Positions 24,758 to 33,781 of a DNA stretch of 54,509 bases are shown here, piece after piece. Source of the DNA: an uncultured Mycoplasmatota bacterium. Its GTDB lineage: Bacteria > Bacillota_I > Bacilli_A > RF39 > UBA660. The notes under the pieces are model-generated. The model searched no databases. It worked only from the letters and a program-made list of their open reading frames with translations, and had not been told where the DNA came from. The position numbers were made by a program, and so were the translations under genes. The stretch covers positions 1-54,509 of the forward strand of contig USFG01000010.1 of NCBI GenBank assembly GCA_900553855.1, read 5' to 3'. How positions within the stretch are numbered: position 1 is the first letter of the stretch; each line of letters begins with the position of its first letter.

Positions 24758-25840
24758 GTGAATAATAGTATAAAAAAGATATTAAATAAATTAGAAAAGA
24801 ATGGGTTTGAAGCATATGTAGTAGGAGGTTATGTTAGGGATTATTTACTTAATATAACTTCTTATGATGTTGATATATGTACAAATGCATTACCTAAAGA
24901 TATAATTAAAGTTTTTAAGATTAAAAAGGGTGTTAGTAATTATGGTTCTATTGGTTTTAAAATAGGCAAATATAATTATGATATAACTACTTATAGAGAA
25001 GATGGGGAATATAATAATCATAAACCTAAAAGTATTAAGTATGTTGATAATTTACTAATAGATTTAAAAAGAAGAGACTTTAGAATTAATTCAATATGTA
25101 TGAATAGTGAAGGAAAAATATTTGATTATTTAAATGGGAAAGAAGATATTCATAATAAGTTAATTAAAACTATTGGAAGTACAAACGTTAGATTATATGA
25201 AGATCCGGTTAGAATACTTAGAGCTATTAGGTTCGCTATTATATTAGATTTTAATTTAGATGAAGAAATACTTAATTTTATTAAAAATAATAAGGATTTA
25301 TTAAAGAGTATAAGTTATACAAGAAAAAAACAAGAGTTAGAAAAAATACTTACATCTAAAAATGCAGTTAAAGGTTTAAATTATTTAAAAGAATTAGAAT
25401 TGTTAGATGAATTAGAGATAAAATATGATAAAATAGTTAATGTTTCTGATATATTAGGAATGTGGGCTCAAATGGAGTTTAGTTTAAAATATCAATTTAC
25501 GAAACAATCTTTAACAATTATTAATCAAATTAAAGAAATAGTTAGTTATGGTAAAATAGATAGTTATATATTATTAAATTATGGATTATACGTTAGTTTA
25601 GTTGCAGGAGAAATATTAGGCTATAGTAGAGAAGATATTAATAAAATGGATAAACAAATGCCTATTCATAAGATAAGTGATGTTAAAATTAACAATATTG
25701 ATATAATGAATTTATTAGGTATTGATGGATCACCTAAGTTAAGAGTTATTTATGATGATATTGTAGATGAAATTCTTAGGGGAAAAGTAAAGAATAATAA
25801 AAGGGATATTAAGAAATACATAATAAAAAAATGGATGTGA
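24758..25840 (+). CDS. cca: CCA-adding tRNA nucleotidyltransferase
   Basis: This class II enzyme adds or repairs the 3' CCA end of tRNAs using CTP and ATP. The head domain has GGYVRDYLL and the metal-binding DVDIC near residues 23-43, then RRDFRINSI and the EDPVRILRAIRFA motif of the neck (about residue 147). The 360 residues fit a short bacterial CCA enzyme. The start is GTG with AGAGG upstream. It is first in an operon with dnaD (7-base gap) and nth. The one full tRNA in the window encodes its CCA, so repair is at least part of its job. Confidence 0.93.
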   Translation: MNNSIKKILNKLEKNGFEAYVVGGYVRDYLLNITSYDVDICTNALPKDIIKVFKIKKGVSNYGSIGFKIGKYNYDITTYREDGEYNNHKPKSIKYVDNLLIDLKRRDFRINSICMNSEGKIFDYLNGKEDIHNKLIKTIGSTNVRLYEDPVRILRAIRFAIILDFNLDEEILNFIKNNKDLLKSISYTRKKQELEKILTSKNAVKGLNYLKELELLDELEIKYDKIVNVSDILGMWAQMEFSLKYQFTKQSLTIINQIKEIVSYGKIDSYILLNYGLYVSLVAGEILGYSREDINKMDKQMPIHKISDVKINNIDIMNLLGIDGSPKLRVIYDDIVDEILRGKVKNNKRDIKKYIIKKWM

Positions 25841-25847
25841 TAGTTAG

Positions 25848-26486
25848 ATGAATAGTAGTTTTTTAGAACAATATGTTAAAGCTAAAGATTATGTTTTAAG
25901 AAAAGAACTATTTCCTTTAATATGGGAATATAAACTTAATTTAGAAGAAGTTCTTTTATTAATATATTTTATGAATGAGGATGTACCTACTTTTGATGTG
26001 GAACAAATTAATAAAATAACAATGATTAGTGTTAATAAGATTTTAGATTCTTTTACTAGTTTAACTAATAAAGGATTAATATCTATTGATGTTATTAAAG
26101 AAAATAGTGGAGTTAAAGAGGTTGTTAATCTTGATCCTATTTATAAGTGTATGATTGATGGATTAATGAAGAATAATAAAAAGGTGGTTAACAATAACAT
26201 ATTTGAAAAATTTGAAAAGGAATTTTCGAGAACTTTATCTCCAATGGAGTATGAAATAATTAATGATTGGCTTGATAAAAATATTAGTGAAGAGTTGATA
26301 TTAGGTGCTTTAAAAGAAGCTACATATAATGGGGTAAATAATCTAAGATATATTGATAAAATAATTTATGAGTGGAATAAAAAGGGATTTAAAAATATGG
26401 AGGATGTAAATAATCATTTAAGAAATAGAAATACTTCTGATAAAAGTGTAAAAGAAATAAGTGATTATAATTGGTTAGATGAATAA
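25848..26486 (+). CDS. dnaD: DnaD-like replication initiation protein
   Basis: DnaD helps load the helicase at oriC and at restart sites with DnaB and DnaI. This 212-residue protein has the N-terminal winged-helix oligomerisation domain (to about residue 95) and a C-terminal DnaD/DnaB_2 domain (FEKFEKEFSRTLSPMEYEII to NLRYIDKIIYEW, about 123-185) with the DNA-binding WNKKGFKNMEDV tail. It overlaps nth by 8 bases; the dnaD-nth order is as in Bacillus. Confidence 0.9.
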   Translation: MNSSFLEQYVKAKDYVLRKELFPLIWEYKLNLEEVLLLIYFMNEDVPTFDVEQINKITMISVNKILDSFTSLTNKGLISIDVIKENSGVKEVVNLDPIYKCMIDGLMKNNKKVVNNNIFEKFEKEFSRTLSPMEYEIINDWLDKNISEELILGALKEATYNGVNNLRYIDKIIYEWNKKGFKNMEDVNNHLRNRNTSDKSVKEISDYNWLDE

Positions 26487-27096
26487 GGAAATTTATGATA
26501 TTTTAGATTATTATATACCTAATCCGAAGTGTGAACTTGATTATAATAGTCCGTTTGAGTTATTAATAGCAACTATTTTAAGTGCACAATGTACTGATAA
26601 AAGAGTTAATATTGTTACAAAAGAATTATTTAGTAAGTATGATATTTATGGTCTTGCTAGGGCGAATAAGAAAGACATAGAAAGTATTATTAGATCATGT
26701 GGATCTTATAATAAAAAAAGTGATTATATAATTACTGTTAGTAAAAGAATATTGAGTGATTATAATGGAATAGTTCCAAATGATAGAAAATATTTAGAAT
26801 CATTACCTGGTGTTGGGAGAAAGACTACTAATGTTGTTCTTAAGAATATTTATAATGAGCCTAGTATTCCAGTAGATACGCATGTTGAAAGGGTGTCTAA
26901 AAGACTTGGACTTGCTAAAACAAATGATTCGGTTAGCATAATTGAAAAAAAGTTAATGAAAAAGATTCCGAAGGAAAAATGGAATAGAGTTAGTGAACAA
27001 ATTCTTTTATTTGGTAGATATTATTGTAAAAGTGTTAATCCAAGTTGTGATGGATGTAAATTTAAAAGTTATTGTAAGTATAAAAAAAACAGTTAG
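26479..27096 (+). CDS. nth: Endonuclease III
   Basis: A base-excision repair DNA glycosylase/AP lyase for oxidised pyrimidines. This 205-residue protein shows the ILSAQCTDKRVN segment, the helix-hairpin-helix LPGVGRKTTNVV with catalytic Lys, the catalytic Asp in VDTHVERV, and a C-terminal 4Fe-4S ligand set C-x6-C-x2-C-x5-C (CKSVNPSCDGCKFKSYC). The ATG overlaps the end of dnaD. It is the last gene of the operon before a bidirectional terminator. Confidence 0.96.
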   Translation: MNKEIYDILDYYIPNPKCELDYNSPFELLIATILSAQCTDKRVNIVTKELFSKYDIYGLARANKKDIESIIRSCGSYNKKSDYIITVSKRILSDYNGIVPNDRKYLESLPGVGRKTTNVVLKNIYNEPSIPVDTHVERVSKRLGLAKTNDSVSIIEKKLMKKIPKEKWNRVSEQILLFGRYYCKSVNPSCDGCKFKSYCKYKKNS

Positions 27097-27119
27097 AAAT
27101 TTATCTAACTGTTTTTTTA
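27084..27119. terminator. Bidirectional terminator between nth and ponA
   Basis: AACAGTTAGA (27088-27097) pairs with TCTAACTGTT (27104-27113), flanked by A-run on the left and T-run on the right, so it can serve both convergent transcripts. The nth stop lies inside it. Confidence 0.85.
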
Positions 27120-29894
27120 ACATCCTGCTTTTAGTGTTCTTTGAATTGTTTTACTTGATTTTCCATTATATATTGCTTTATGAGTTAAGATATAACTTGT
27201 AGTACAATCCATTGATGTAACATTACATTCTTCACCAGTTAATTCTTCAAGACATGTTGTTGTATATGATGCTTTATCTGTTATGTCATTATTATTTGAA
27301 TGAACTTTTAATGGTTTGTTATTTTTAATAAAATTATAATATTCTGCAACGGTCATGCTTGATGCACCGTTAAGTTCAACTGAAATATTTTCGCCTGGAT
27401 TATCATTTATAGCATTTACAGTAACTGTTATTGGATCTGATGCATTATTTTTAAAGATTGAATATGCTGATTTTACCATAAATGTTGTGTTATTAGTAAT
27501 TGTACCAGTATAAGTATAAGTTGTTCCAGTAGAGAAGGCTACATAGTTATAACCACTACCATTATTTACATATATGTCATAACCAAAGTTACCAATATTT
27601 GCTGCATTATATTCTTTACGTTTACCTAAATATTTTTCAGCCCATACTCCATAATTTTCTTTAAAGTAATTATCTAGGAATGTATCACTTACTGCATCAG
27701 GTGTATCGATACCATTCCATTTAAGTGTTACAATGTTAGTTCCAGAAACATAATCGGCTTTAATATTTGTTGGAGCAGATAATTTACTAAATCTTGTTGA
27801 TTCTGTATCAGGAACTGTTCCTTCTTTGAAATATTCAACACTCTTTAGATTTTCAGGTGTATATTCACTTGCTAATTGAATTGGATTTGTTTCTAATTCA
27901 ATTGTTGCAGTAACGACTGATGCTGGTTTAGTAAATATTTTATTAGTACTATTAATTTTATATGTTAATTCTCTTACAATAGCTTTTTTGACGGCGTTTG
28001 CTGTTGTTGATGTAAGACATGTGTTTCCTTTATTTTCATCATATCCAACCCATACTGCGTATGAATATTCTGGAGTATATGTTACTTGCCATGAGTCACC
28101 GATAATATTTCCTTTAACTGTACATCCTTTTTTGGTAGCTGCTGGAATTGTTGATGTACCTGTTTTACTTGCTACTTCAGTGCCACTTTTTGATCCGGCT
28201 GATACTTCACCACTTTTAACTGCATAAGTTAATATTGCGTTAATCATATAAGCTGTTGAATCACTCATAACTGTTCTTTTTTCGGGTGTTACAGTATAAA
28301 TTTCACCGGTATCTAAAAATTCAATTTCGGTAAATGAATATGGTTCTATATAAACGCCACCTCTTGCAAATGTGGCATAAGCTGCTGACATTTGTAGTGG
28401 GTTAACTCCGTTAAATCCACCGATACTATGGGCTTCATTAATATATCCGTTTTCGTATTCTGGTGTAATTCCTAAACCAGTTACGAATGTTTTGAGTTGA
28501 TTTTGAGATAATTGTTGAAATGCATATAAGGCAGGAATATTTCTTGAAGATGCTAGAGCAGTTTTAATAGTCATTATACCTTTATATCGATTATCCCAGT
28601 TTTTAATATATCCGCCATTACTATAAGTATATTCATCATCAACAACCATTTGACCAGTACTCCAATTTAGATATTCGATTGCTGGACCGTAGTCAAAAAT
28701 TGGTTTAGCAGATGATCCTGGATGACGTTTAATCATTGTAGCATAGTTATAATTTCTTTCATCATTTTTACGATTGGCACCAACAGCGACAATTGCTCCT
28801 GTGTTAACATCAGTAACAGCAACACCAGCTCTGATATATTCGTTTGGCCATTTTAAATTTTTATTTGTTCCAGCATATAAATCATTTAAGACGTCTTGTT
28901 TTGATTGAATCATAGTTGATTTAATTTTCATTGGAACAATATATGGATTTTTACCAGTTCTTTTAATTACTTCTTCAACAACAGTATTAATAAATCCGAT
29001 ATTTTTGTTATTAGATCTACTACCGTTATAAATCATATCTTTAACTTTAATTGATTTTGCAATTTCACATTCTTCGTCATTAATGTAACCATGACGTTTC
29101 ATTAAGTTTAATACTTGGTTTCTTCTTGCTTCGGCTTTTTCAGGATAATTGATTGGATTATAAGCAGATGGGGCTTGGAATAATCCAACAAGTAGAGCAG
29201 CTTCAGCTAAATTAACTTCACTAATTGATTTATTAAAGTAAGTTTGAGCAGCTTGTTCAATACCAAAAGCACTACTTCCTAAATCAGGAATATTTACATA
29301 AAATTCAATTAATTGTTCTTTTGTATAAGTTTTTTCTAATTTAAATACAGACATATACATATCGGTAAATTTACGAACTAATCCTTTAATACCACTTGAT
29401 TCATAACCATTATATCTTTGTTTAGCAATTTGCATTGTTAAAGTAGAAGCACCACCGGCACCACTTTGACCTAAAACTTGACCAATAGATGCTTTTATAA
29501 ATCTGGCTATGTCAACACCATGATGCTGGAAGAATCTTGAATCTTCTGTAGCTACTAGAGCATCAACGAATACCTCAGGTAAATCATCATAAGTAACTCT
29601 TTGTCTATTTTCAGTACCAAGTCTGGCAATTTCATTATTTTCAGAATCATAAACTATGGATGCTTCTTTAGTATATAGGTTATTAGCATCGAAATCAGGA
29701 GCAGATATTACAATATATATTGCAAACGCGAATCCGAGAATAAATACCGATACTAGTATAAGCATGATAATTATTAGGATCTTTTCTCCTAAATTACCTT
29801 TTTTAAATCTTCTTTTAAAAGCATTTAAATTACCTTTATCATTAGATTTAATATTTGTTTTTTTAGTTCTTTTCTTTATTTTAATCTTTTTCAT
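27117..29894 (-). CDS. ponA: Class A penicillin-binding protein (PBP1 type)
   Basis: This bifunctional peptidoglycan synthase has a short cytoplasmic Lys-rich N-terminus and one transmembrane helix (about residues 35-60). The glycosyltransferase domain shows EDSRFFQHHGVD and ASTLTMQIAKQ. The transpeptidase domain shows the Ser-x-x-Lys box in GSSAKPIFDYG, SSRN and KTGTST. The C-terminal about 230 residues include a fibronectin-III-like domain and a Cys-containing tail. At 925 residues the length fits PBP1. It overlaps recU by 14 bases, as in the Bacillus recU-ponA pair, and faces nth. Confidence 0.95.
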   Translation of the reverse strand: MKKIKIKKRTKKTNIKSNDKGNLNAFKRRFKKGNLGEKILIIIMLILVSVFILGFAFAIYIVISAPDFDANNLYTKEASIVYDSENNEIARLGTENRQRVTYDDLPEVFVDALVATEDSRFFQHHGVDIARFIKASIGQVLGQSGAGGASTLTMQIAKQRYNGYESSGIKGLVRKFTDMYMSVFKLEKTYTKEQLIEFYVNIPDLGSSAFGIEQAAQTYFNKSISEVNLAEAALLVGLFQAPSAYNPINYPEKAEARRNQVLNLMKRHGYINDEECEIAKSIKVKDMIYNGSRSNNKNIGFINTVVEEVIKRTGKNPYIVPMKIKSTMIQSKQDVLNDLYAGTNKNLKWPNEYIRAGVAVTDVNTGAIVAVGANRKNDERNYNYATMIKRHPGSSAKPIFDYGPAIEYLNWSTGQMVVDDEYTYSNGGYIKNWDNRYKGIMTIKTALASSRNIPALYAFQQLSQNQLKTFVTGLGITPEYENGYINEAHSIGGFNGVNPLQMSAAYATFARGGVYIEPYSFTEIEFLDTGEIYTVTPEKRTVMSDSTAYMINAILTYAVKSGEVSAGSKSGTEVASKTGTSTIPAATKKGCTVKGNIIGDSWQVTYTPEYSYAVWVGYDENKGNTCLTSTTANAVKKAIVRELTYKINSTNKIFTKPASVVTATIELETNPIQLASEYTPENLKSVEYFKEGTVPDTESTRFSKLSAPTNIKADYVSGTNIVTLKWNGIDTPDAVSDTFLDNYFKENYGVWAEKYLGKRKEYNAANIGNFGYDIYVNNGSGYNYVAFSTGTTYTYTGTITNNTTFMVKSAYSIFKNNASDPITVTVNAINDNPGENISVELNGASSMTVAEYYNFIKNNKPLKVHSNNNDITDKASYTTTCLEELTGEECNVTSMDCTTSYILTHKAIYNGKSSKTIQRTLKAGC

Positions 29895-30456
29895 TTTTTA
29901 TTTCTCCTTTAAAATAAACATTATCAAGTGTGTTAATATAATTTAATATTGGATTATAACTATATTCAATTTGATAACCTTTTTCTTCTATATAAGAGTA
30001 GGGAATACTTTTTTTATTATTATTTTCAATAAAATCTATAATATCTTCGCCTTTAAGTAAAAATACTTTATTTTGAATATCTATAAGTAAGAATGTAATA
30101 CCTTCATGTTTAATTATCGTCTTCATATGTTTTAATTGATGAGGATGAATATTTGATAAAGGAAAAGAATTTAAATTAAGAGTCTTTTTTGCATCAAAAT
30201 CAATATACTTTCCTTTATATAAGCCGACATAATCTAAAGTAGATTTTTGATTTAAGTATCCTTCAACTTTAGGTATATCATTAGTATATGTTACTTTCTT
30301 TATTTTAACAGGTGTAGGTTTCTTATAAATCACAGCAATGTCTTCATTTAAATAATAGTTATTTGCTTCATTAATAAGAGTTTCTAAATCCATTCCTCTA
30401 TTGGCAAATGATATATTCTTTTTAACTTTCTTTTTAATATTATTTGGATATAACAA
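29881..30456 (-). CDS. recU: RecU Holliday junction resolvase
   Basis: RecU cleaves Holliday junctions in recombination and chromosome segregation. This 191-residue protein shows FANRGMDLETLINEANNYY, KKPTPVKIKKV, TLDYVGLYKGKYIDFDAKKT and SNIHPHQLKHM, all in RecU order. The catalytic motif usually reads F-E-A-K; here it is F-D-A-K, a conservative Glu-to-Asp change at a metal ligand. TTG at 30456 is supported by GGGTGAT five bases upstream. It is translationally coupled to ponA. Confidence 0.93.
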   Translation of the reverse strand: MLYPNNIKKKVKKNISFANRGMDLETLINEANNYYLNEDIAVIYKKPTPVKIKKVTYTNDIPKVEGYLNQKSTLDYVGLYKGKYIDFDAKKTLNLNSFPLSNIHPHQLKHMKTIIKHEGITFLLIDIQNKVFLLKGEDIIDFIENNNKKSIPYSYIEEKGYQIEYSYNPILNYINTLDNVYFKGEIKNEKD

Positions 30457-30509
30457 TACGTATCACCCATTAATAATTATACTTTAGGTTTAAGATTTTT
30501 TCTACAAGT

Positions 30510-30538
30510 TTGCAATTTTTTAACATCTTTATTATAAT
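30510..30538 (+). promoter_or_regulatory. Sigma-A promoter of engB
   Basis: TTGCAA (30510-30515), 17 bases, TATAAT (30533-30538), 45 bases before the engB ATG. Confidence 0.75.
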
Positions 30539-30583
30539 TAAAGTGTAAACTAAGAGTTTATTTGATTGAATTGAGGAAATTAT

Positions 30584-31168
30584 ATGAAAATTGAAACAAG
30601 TAATTTAGAAGTTATTGCTATAAGAACAAGTCAGTATCCAACAGATAATAAGCCAGAATTTTTATTAGTAGGGAGATCTAATGTTGGTAAAAGTAGTTTT
30701 ATTAATACGATGATTGGTAGAAAAAACTATGCTAAAACTAGTGCAACTCCTGGTAAAACTCAAACTTTAAATTTTTATTTATGTAATAATTCATTTTATT
30801 TAGTTGATGTTCCGGGATATGGTTATGCAAGTGTTAGTAAAGCAACTCAAAAGAAGTTTGGCTTAATGATTGAAGAATATTTAAAAACTAGAAGTAATTT
30901 AAAGAATGTTTTTATGATAATTGATGGAAGAAATAAACCAACAGAAAATGATGTATTAATGTATAATTATTTAAAATATTATAATATACCAGTAACTATT
31001 ATCGCTAATAAATATGATAAAATAAGTGTTAATAATAGAGAAAAAACTTTAAAAAATATTACTAATATATTAAAACTTAATGAAGATGATAAGATAATTT
31101 ATTTTTCTTCAGTAAATAAAAAGGGAAGAGATGAAGTAGGCAAGGTTATTGCTGAATATTTAAAATAA
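30584..31168 (+). CDS. engB: EngB/YsxC ribosome-assembly GTPase
   Basis: An essential GTPase in 50S subunit assembly. This 194-residue protein carries G1 GRSNVGKSS, G2 region TPGKTQTLN, G3 DVPGYGYA and G4 ANKYDK, with the SS of G5 near the end (YFSSVNKKG). Length is typical. It has its own promoter and is followed, after a single base, by the leucine-rich-repeat gene, so it heads a three-gene operon. Confidence 0.96.
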   Translation: MKIETSNLEVIAIRTSQYPTDNKPEFLLVGRSNVGKSSFINTMIGRKNYAKTSATPGKTQTLNFYLCNNSFYLVDVPGYGYASVSKATQKKFGLMIEEYLKTRSNLKNVFMIIDGRNKPTENDVLMYNYLKYYNIPVTIIANKYDKISVNNREKTLKNITNILKLNEDDKIIYFSSVNKKGRDEVGKVIAEYLK

Positions 31169-31169
31169 T

Positions 31170-32933
31170 ATGGACTTAAATAAGGATTTAAAATATATAA
31201 AGAAAAAATATGGTGAAAAAATGATGCATTATTGTAGGGAATGTTTTCCTACAATTTTAAATGTGCCGGGAAAATTAGTGGAAATATTAAATACCCATTT
31301 TTATTGTGTAAAGGATAGCTTATATAACGATATTAAAGAAAATCATAAAGAGTCTGAATTTAATGATTTTGTTTATAGCAATGCAGGACTTAAAAATGAA
31401 TATGACATAAGAGATGTAAGCAAAACACCTAAAGAATTATTAGATGATGCTGGATACGATTTGTTTGAATGTAAAACAGTTGAAGAAGTTAATTCATTTA
31501 AAAAATATTTTATTTTGGGAGAACAATTGTGCACTTTTCTAGACCCAGCCTCAAGATTAGAAAATAAATATGTATTTTTTGCTGTTAAGAAGAACATTTT
31601 AGATATTAAAAGAGAAGATTTTCTTATTCCAGATAGACAAGATGAATATGGAACAAGTGTAATATCAATTCAGTTTACAAGAGATAAAAATAATCATTTA
31701 TCAATAAAAAATCGTTATAACGAAGTAGTTAATAATCCAGATTCTACGTTTGATAATAATTTAGATAATATTATACCGGGATTAACAATGAGTTTTTATA
31801 AAGCCTATGGGATTAGAGAAATTTTTGATGAAAATTCTGAATTTCAAATGGAAAATTATATAAGTATAGATGGAGAGTATTTCAAATATAATTATAAATT
31901 AAATGATATATATTATTGTACAAACAATATAATAGCCCTTAATGGTAAAGTGATTAAATATGATCCAGAAAAGTATATTATTATGGATTATTTTATAATT
32001 GATTTAGTTAATAAAAAGGTAGATGTTTTTGATAATAAACTAAGAGATAGTTTTAGTGAAGTTATTGGTAAAATTAAAAATATTGAAATTGTTAGGGGAG
32101 AAAAAGATAAGAAGGTATATATTACAAACGAGGAAGACAATATTTTTGAACTTACTTTGTCTTTTGATAATAAATTGATTGGAATAAAAAATAATATGAT
32201 AGATAAATTACCTAATCGTTTCTTGATTTCAGGACAATATCTTAAAAATATGGAATTTAGTAATGTTAGAGAGATTGGTAATGATGTGTTATATGCTAAT
32301 ACGGATTTGGAACATTTTAATTTAAGTAAGGCAGAAGTTATCGGAAATTATTTCTTAGCTAATAATATTAAATTAACGAATATTGATTTAAATAAAACTA
32401 TAATGATTGGTGATGATTTTTTAAAGAGAAATATTATAGTTGAAAGTATAAATTTTGATTCTTTACAGAGAGTTGGAAATAGTTTTATGTTTTCTAATAA
32501 AGGATTAAGTTCAATTGTAATACCTAATTTGAGTTATACTGGTAAATGTTTCTTTAAATCAAATGATAAAGTTTTATTTGCATCTTTTCCTTCTCTTCAA
32601 GAAACTGGTGATTTTTTTATGAATGATGCAAAGAACTTAAGAATGTTTGAAGCAGATAATTTAAGAGTTACTGGTGATATGTTTTTGATGGCTAATAAGG
32701 AACTTGATTATATATCACTACCAAATTTAATTAAAACTGGTAAATTATTTTTAGCAGCTAATCAAATTATAATGAGTGTTAATTTACCAAATCTTTCTTA
32801 TTTACCCAAATATTTTTTACGTAATGCGGGAGGGCTGGAAAGTATAATATTAGCAAATGATTGTACTTGGGATGCGATTTATAATAAAAAGTTATTAGAA
32901 TTAATGCATGAGAAGAAGGGAAAAACTTTATGA
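31170..32933 (+). CDS. Leucine-rich-repeat-type protein of unknown function
   Basis: This 587-residue protein lacks a signal peptide. The N-terminal half is a charged domain that I do not recognise. From about residue 345 there are eight or so repeats of about 23 residues with the pattern (I/V)G-x-x-F-L-x-x-N-x-x-L-x-x-(I/F)-x-L-P-x-L, i.e. a BspA-like LRR solenoid. Being downstream of engB by one base and overlapping the next ORF by 4 bases (ATGA), it is cotranscribed. Cytoplasmic LRR proteins of this type are usually binding scaffolds; the partner is unknown. Confidence 0.72.
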   Translation: MDLNKDLKYIKKKYGEKMMHYCRECFPTILNVPGKLVEILNTHFYCVKDSLYNDIKENHKESEFNDFVYSNAGLKNEYDIRDVSKTPKELLDDAGYDLFECKTVEEVNSFKKYFILGEQLCTFLDPASRLENKYVFFAVKKNILDIKREDFLIPDRQDEYGTSVISIQFTRDKNNHLSIKNRYNEVVNNPDSTFDNNLDNIIPGLTMSFYKAYGIREIFDENSEFQMENYISIDGEYFKYNYKLNDIYYCTNNIIALNGKVIKYDPEKYIIMDYFIIDLVNKKVDVFDNKLRDSFSEVIGKIKNIEIVRGEKDKKVYITNEEDNIFELTLSFDNKLIGIKNNMIDKLPNRFLISGQYLKNMEFSNVREIGNDVLYANTDLEHFNLSKAEVIGNYFLANNIKLTNIDLNKTIMIGDDFLKRNIIVESINFDSLQRVGNSFMFSNKGLSSIVIPNLSYTGKCFFKSNDKVLFASFPSLQETGDFFMNDAKNLRMFEADNLRVTGDMFLMANKELDYISLPNLIKTGKLFLAANQIIMSVNLPNLSYLPKYFLRNAGGLESIILANDCTWDAIYNKKLLELMHEKKGKTL

Positions 32934-33208
32934 TAAAATTGTTAATTAATAAAATTGATGGTTATAATTATTATTTAAATGATGTTAATTCAGGCGATAG
33001 CTATGTTATTAATATAGAATTTTATGGTGATAAACCTGCTGTTAATGACTATTTATATTTGAGTTATCCATTAACTAAAGAAAAAATACTTAATATTGGT
33101 CCATTAACTAGTGAATGTGGAAATGACATATTAAGTGAAGATGATGATGATTTTGTTAAACTTGAACATGAAGGTAAAATAACTTATTTAAAGAGAATAT
33201 ATGGTTAA
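32930..33208 (+). CDS. Small hypothetical protein
   Basis: This 92-residue cytoplasmic protein has a predominantly beta pattern, possibly a small OB- or SH3-like barrel, with an acidic patch EDDDDF near residue 72. Not recognised. Its ATG overlaps the LRR gene's stop (ATGA), so it is translated as the last gene of the engB operon, just before a terminator. Confidence 0.65.
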   Translation: MIKLLINKIDGYNYYLNDVNSGDSYVINIEFYGDKPAVNDYLYLSYPLTKEKILNIGPLTSECGNDILSEDDDDFVKLEHEGKITYLKRIYG

Positions 33209-33238
33209 AACTGTTAAAATTAGCAGTTTTTTCTTTTT
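33207..33238 (+). terminator. Terminator of the engB operon
   Basis: AAAACTG pairs with CAGTTTT around a 10-base loop, followed by TTCTTTTTT. Confidence 0.65.
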
Positions 33239-33253
33239 TAATGATTTTAATAC

Positions 33254-33282
33254 TTGATTTATGTTAAAAAATATTATAGAAT
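33254..33282 (+). promoter_or_regulatory. Promoter of tRNA-Arg
   Basis: TTGATT (33254-33259), 17 bases, TAGAAT (33277-33282), with the tRNA 22 bases downstream. Confidence 0.65.
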
Positions 33283-33303
33283 TAATTTGTTCATTTGAGA
33301 TAT

Positions 33304-33380
33304 GTCCCCGTAGCTCAGCTGGATAGAGCATACGCCTTCTAAGCGTACGGTCGCGCGTTCGAATCGCGCCGGAGACACCA
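33304..33380 (+). tRNA. tRNA-Arg (TCT anticodon)
   Basis: All arms are visible: acceptor GTCCCCG/CGGAGAC, D arm, anticodon arm TACGC-CTTCTAA-GCGTA with anticodon TCT, T arm GCGCG-TTCGAAT-CGCGC, and encoded CCA. The acceptor stem has one C-A mismatch at the fourth pair. TCT reads AGA, the dominant Arg codon in this genome. A terminator follows. Confidence 0.97.
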
Positions 33381-33390
33381 TATATTGATA

Positions 33391-33417
33391 TTAAGCTCTT
33401 GATTAAGAGCTTTTTTC
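33391..33417 (+). terminator. Terminator after tRNA-Arg
   Basis: AAGCTCTT pairs with AAGAGCTT around GATT, followed by TTTT. Confidence 0.85.
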
Positions 33418-33420
33418 ATT

Positions 33421-33454
33421 TGTAAAGAAAACTTACATAAAATAAAAAAAGAAC
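33421..33454. repeat. 34-base dispersed repeat, copy 1
   Basis: This sequence recurs at 54471-54504 with one mismatch. It contains ACTTACATAAAATA followed by an A-run and GAAC, and its ACTTACA pairs with TGTAAGT at 33464-33470. On the minus strand it would be the 3' hairpin and T-run behind the hydrophobic-peptide ORF at 33480-33572. Confidence 0.85.
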
Positions 33455-33479
33455 GTTATATTTTGTAAGTGAAAGAGTG

Positions 33480-33572
33480 TCATATTTTTATTGCTATTAC
33501 CAATAGGGTAAGGAGTAATAAATTGATAGCAATAAGATGAAGGACTTTTATTATAAAAGTTCTTTTCTTCAT
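33480..33572 (-). CDS. 30-residue hydrophobic peptide (candidate type I toxin)
   Basis: The minus-strand ORF codes for MKKRTFIIKVLHLI then AINLLLLTLLVIAIKI: a basic N-terminus and a single membrane helix, the shape of type I toxins such as Fst or BsrG. AAAGGAGG stands six bases before the ATG. That site can be hidden by an upstream CCTCC (plus-strand CCTCC 33579-33583 facing GGAGG 33600-33604), and GAGTGTC (33475) can close on GACACTC (33607). The dispersed repeat lies behind the stop. Such folding is typical of toxin mRNAs. An antisense RNA is expected but its promoter is not clear. No homologue is claimed. Confidence 0.6.
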   Translation of the reverse strand: MKKRTFIIKVLHLIAINLLLLTLLVIAIKI

Positions 33573-33577
33573 TGTAT

Positions 33578-33606
33578 CCCTCCTTTCTTTCTCAAGTTTG
33601 GAGGAC
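33578..33606 (-). promoter_or_regulatory. Hairpin masking the peptide's ribosome binding site
   Basis: On the minus strand GTCCTCC pairs with GGAGGGA, covering the Shine-Dalgarno of the 30-residue ORF. The rest of the gap to sepF (33614-33781) is A/T-rich with no convincing gene. Confidence 0.5.
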
Positions 33607-33781
33607 GACACTCACATCAAATGTTCCTAATAAAATTATGTATTAAAAATTATCAAACACACTTTTAAAAAACTTTAAAAAAATTAGAAAATTCACGAAA
33701 AGTTAGAAAATCTAAAAATTATTCTTTAATTTAAATTTAGTTTATGGTAAGATATTATTATAGTACGAGGAGGAATTATTT

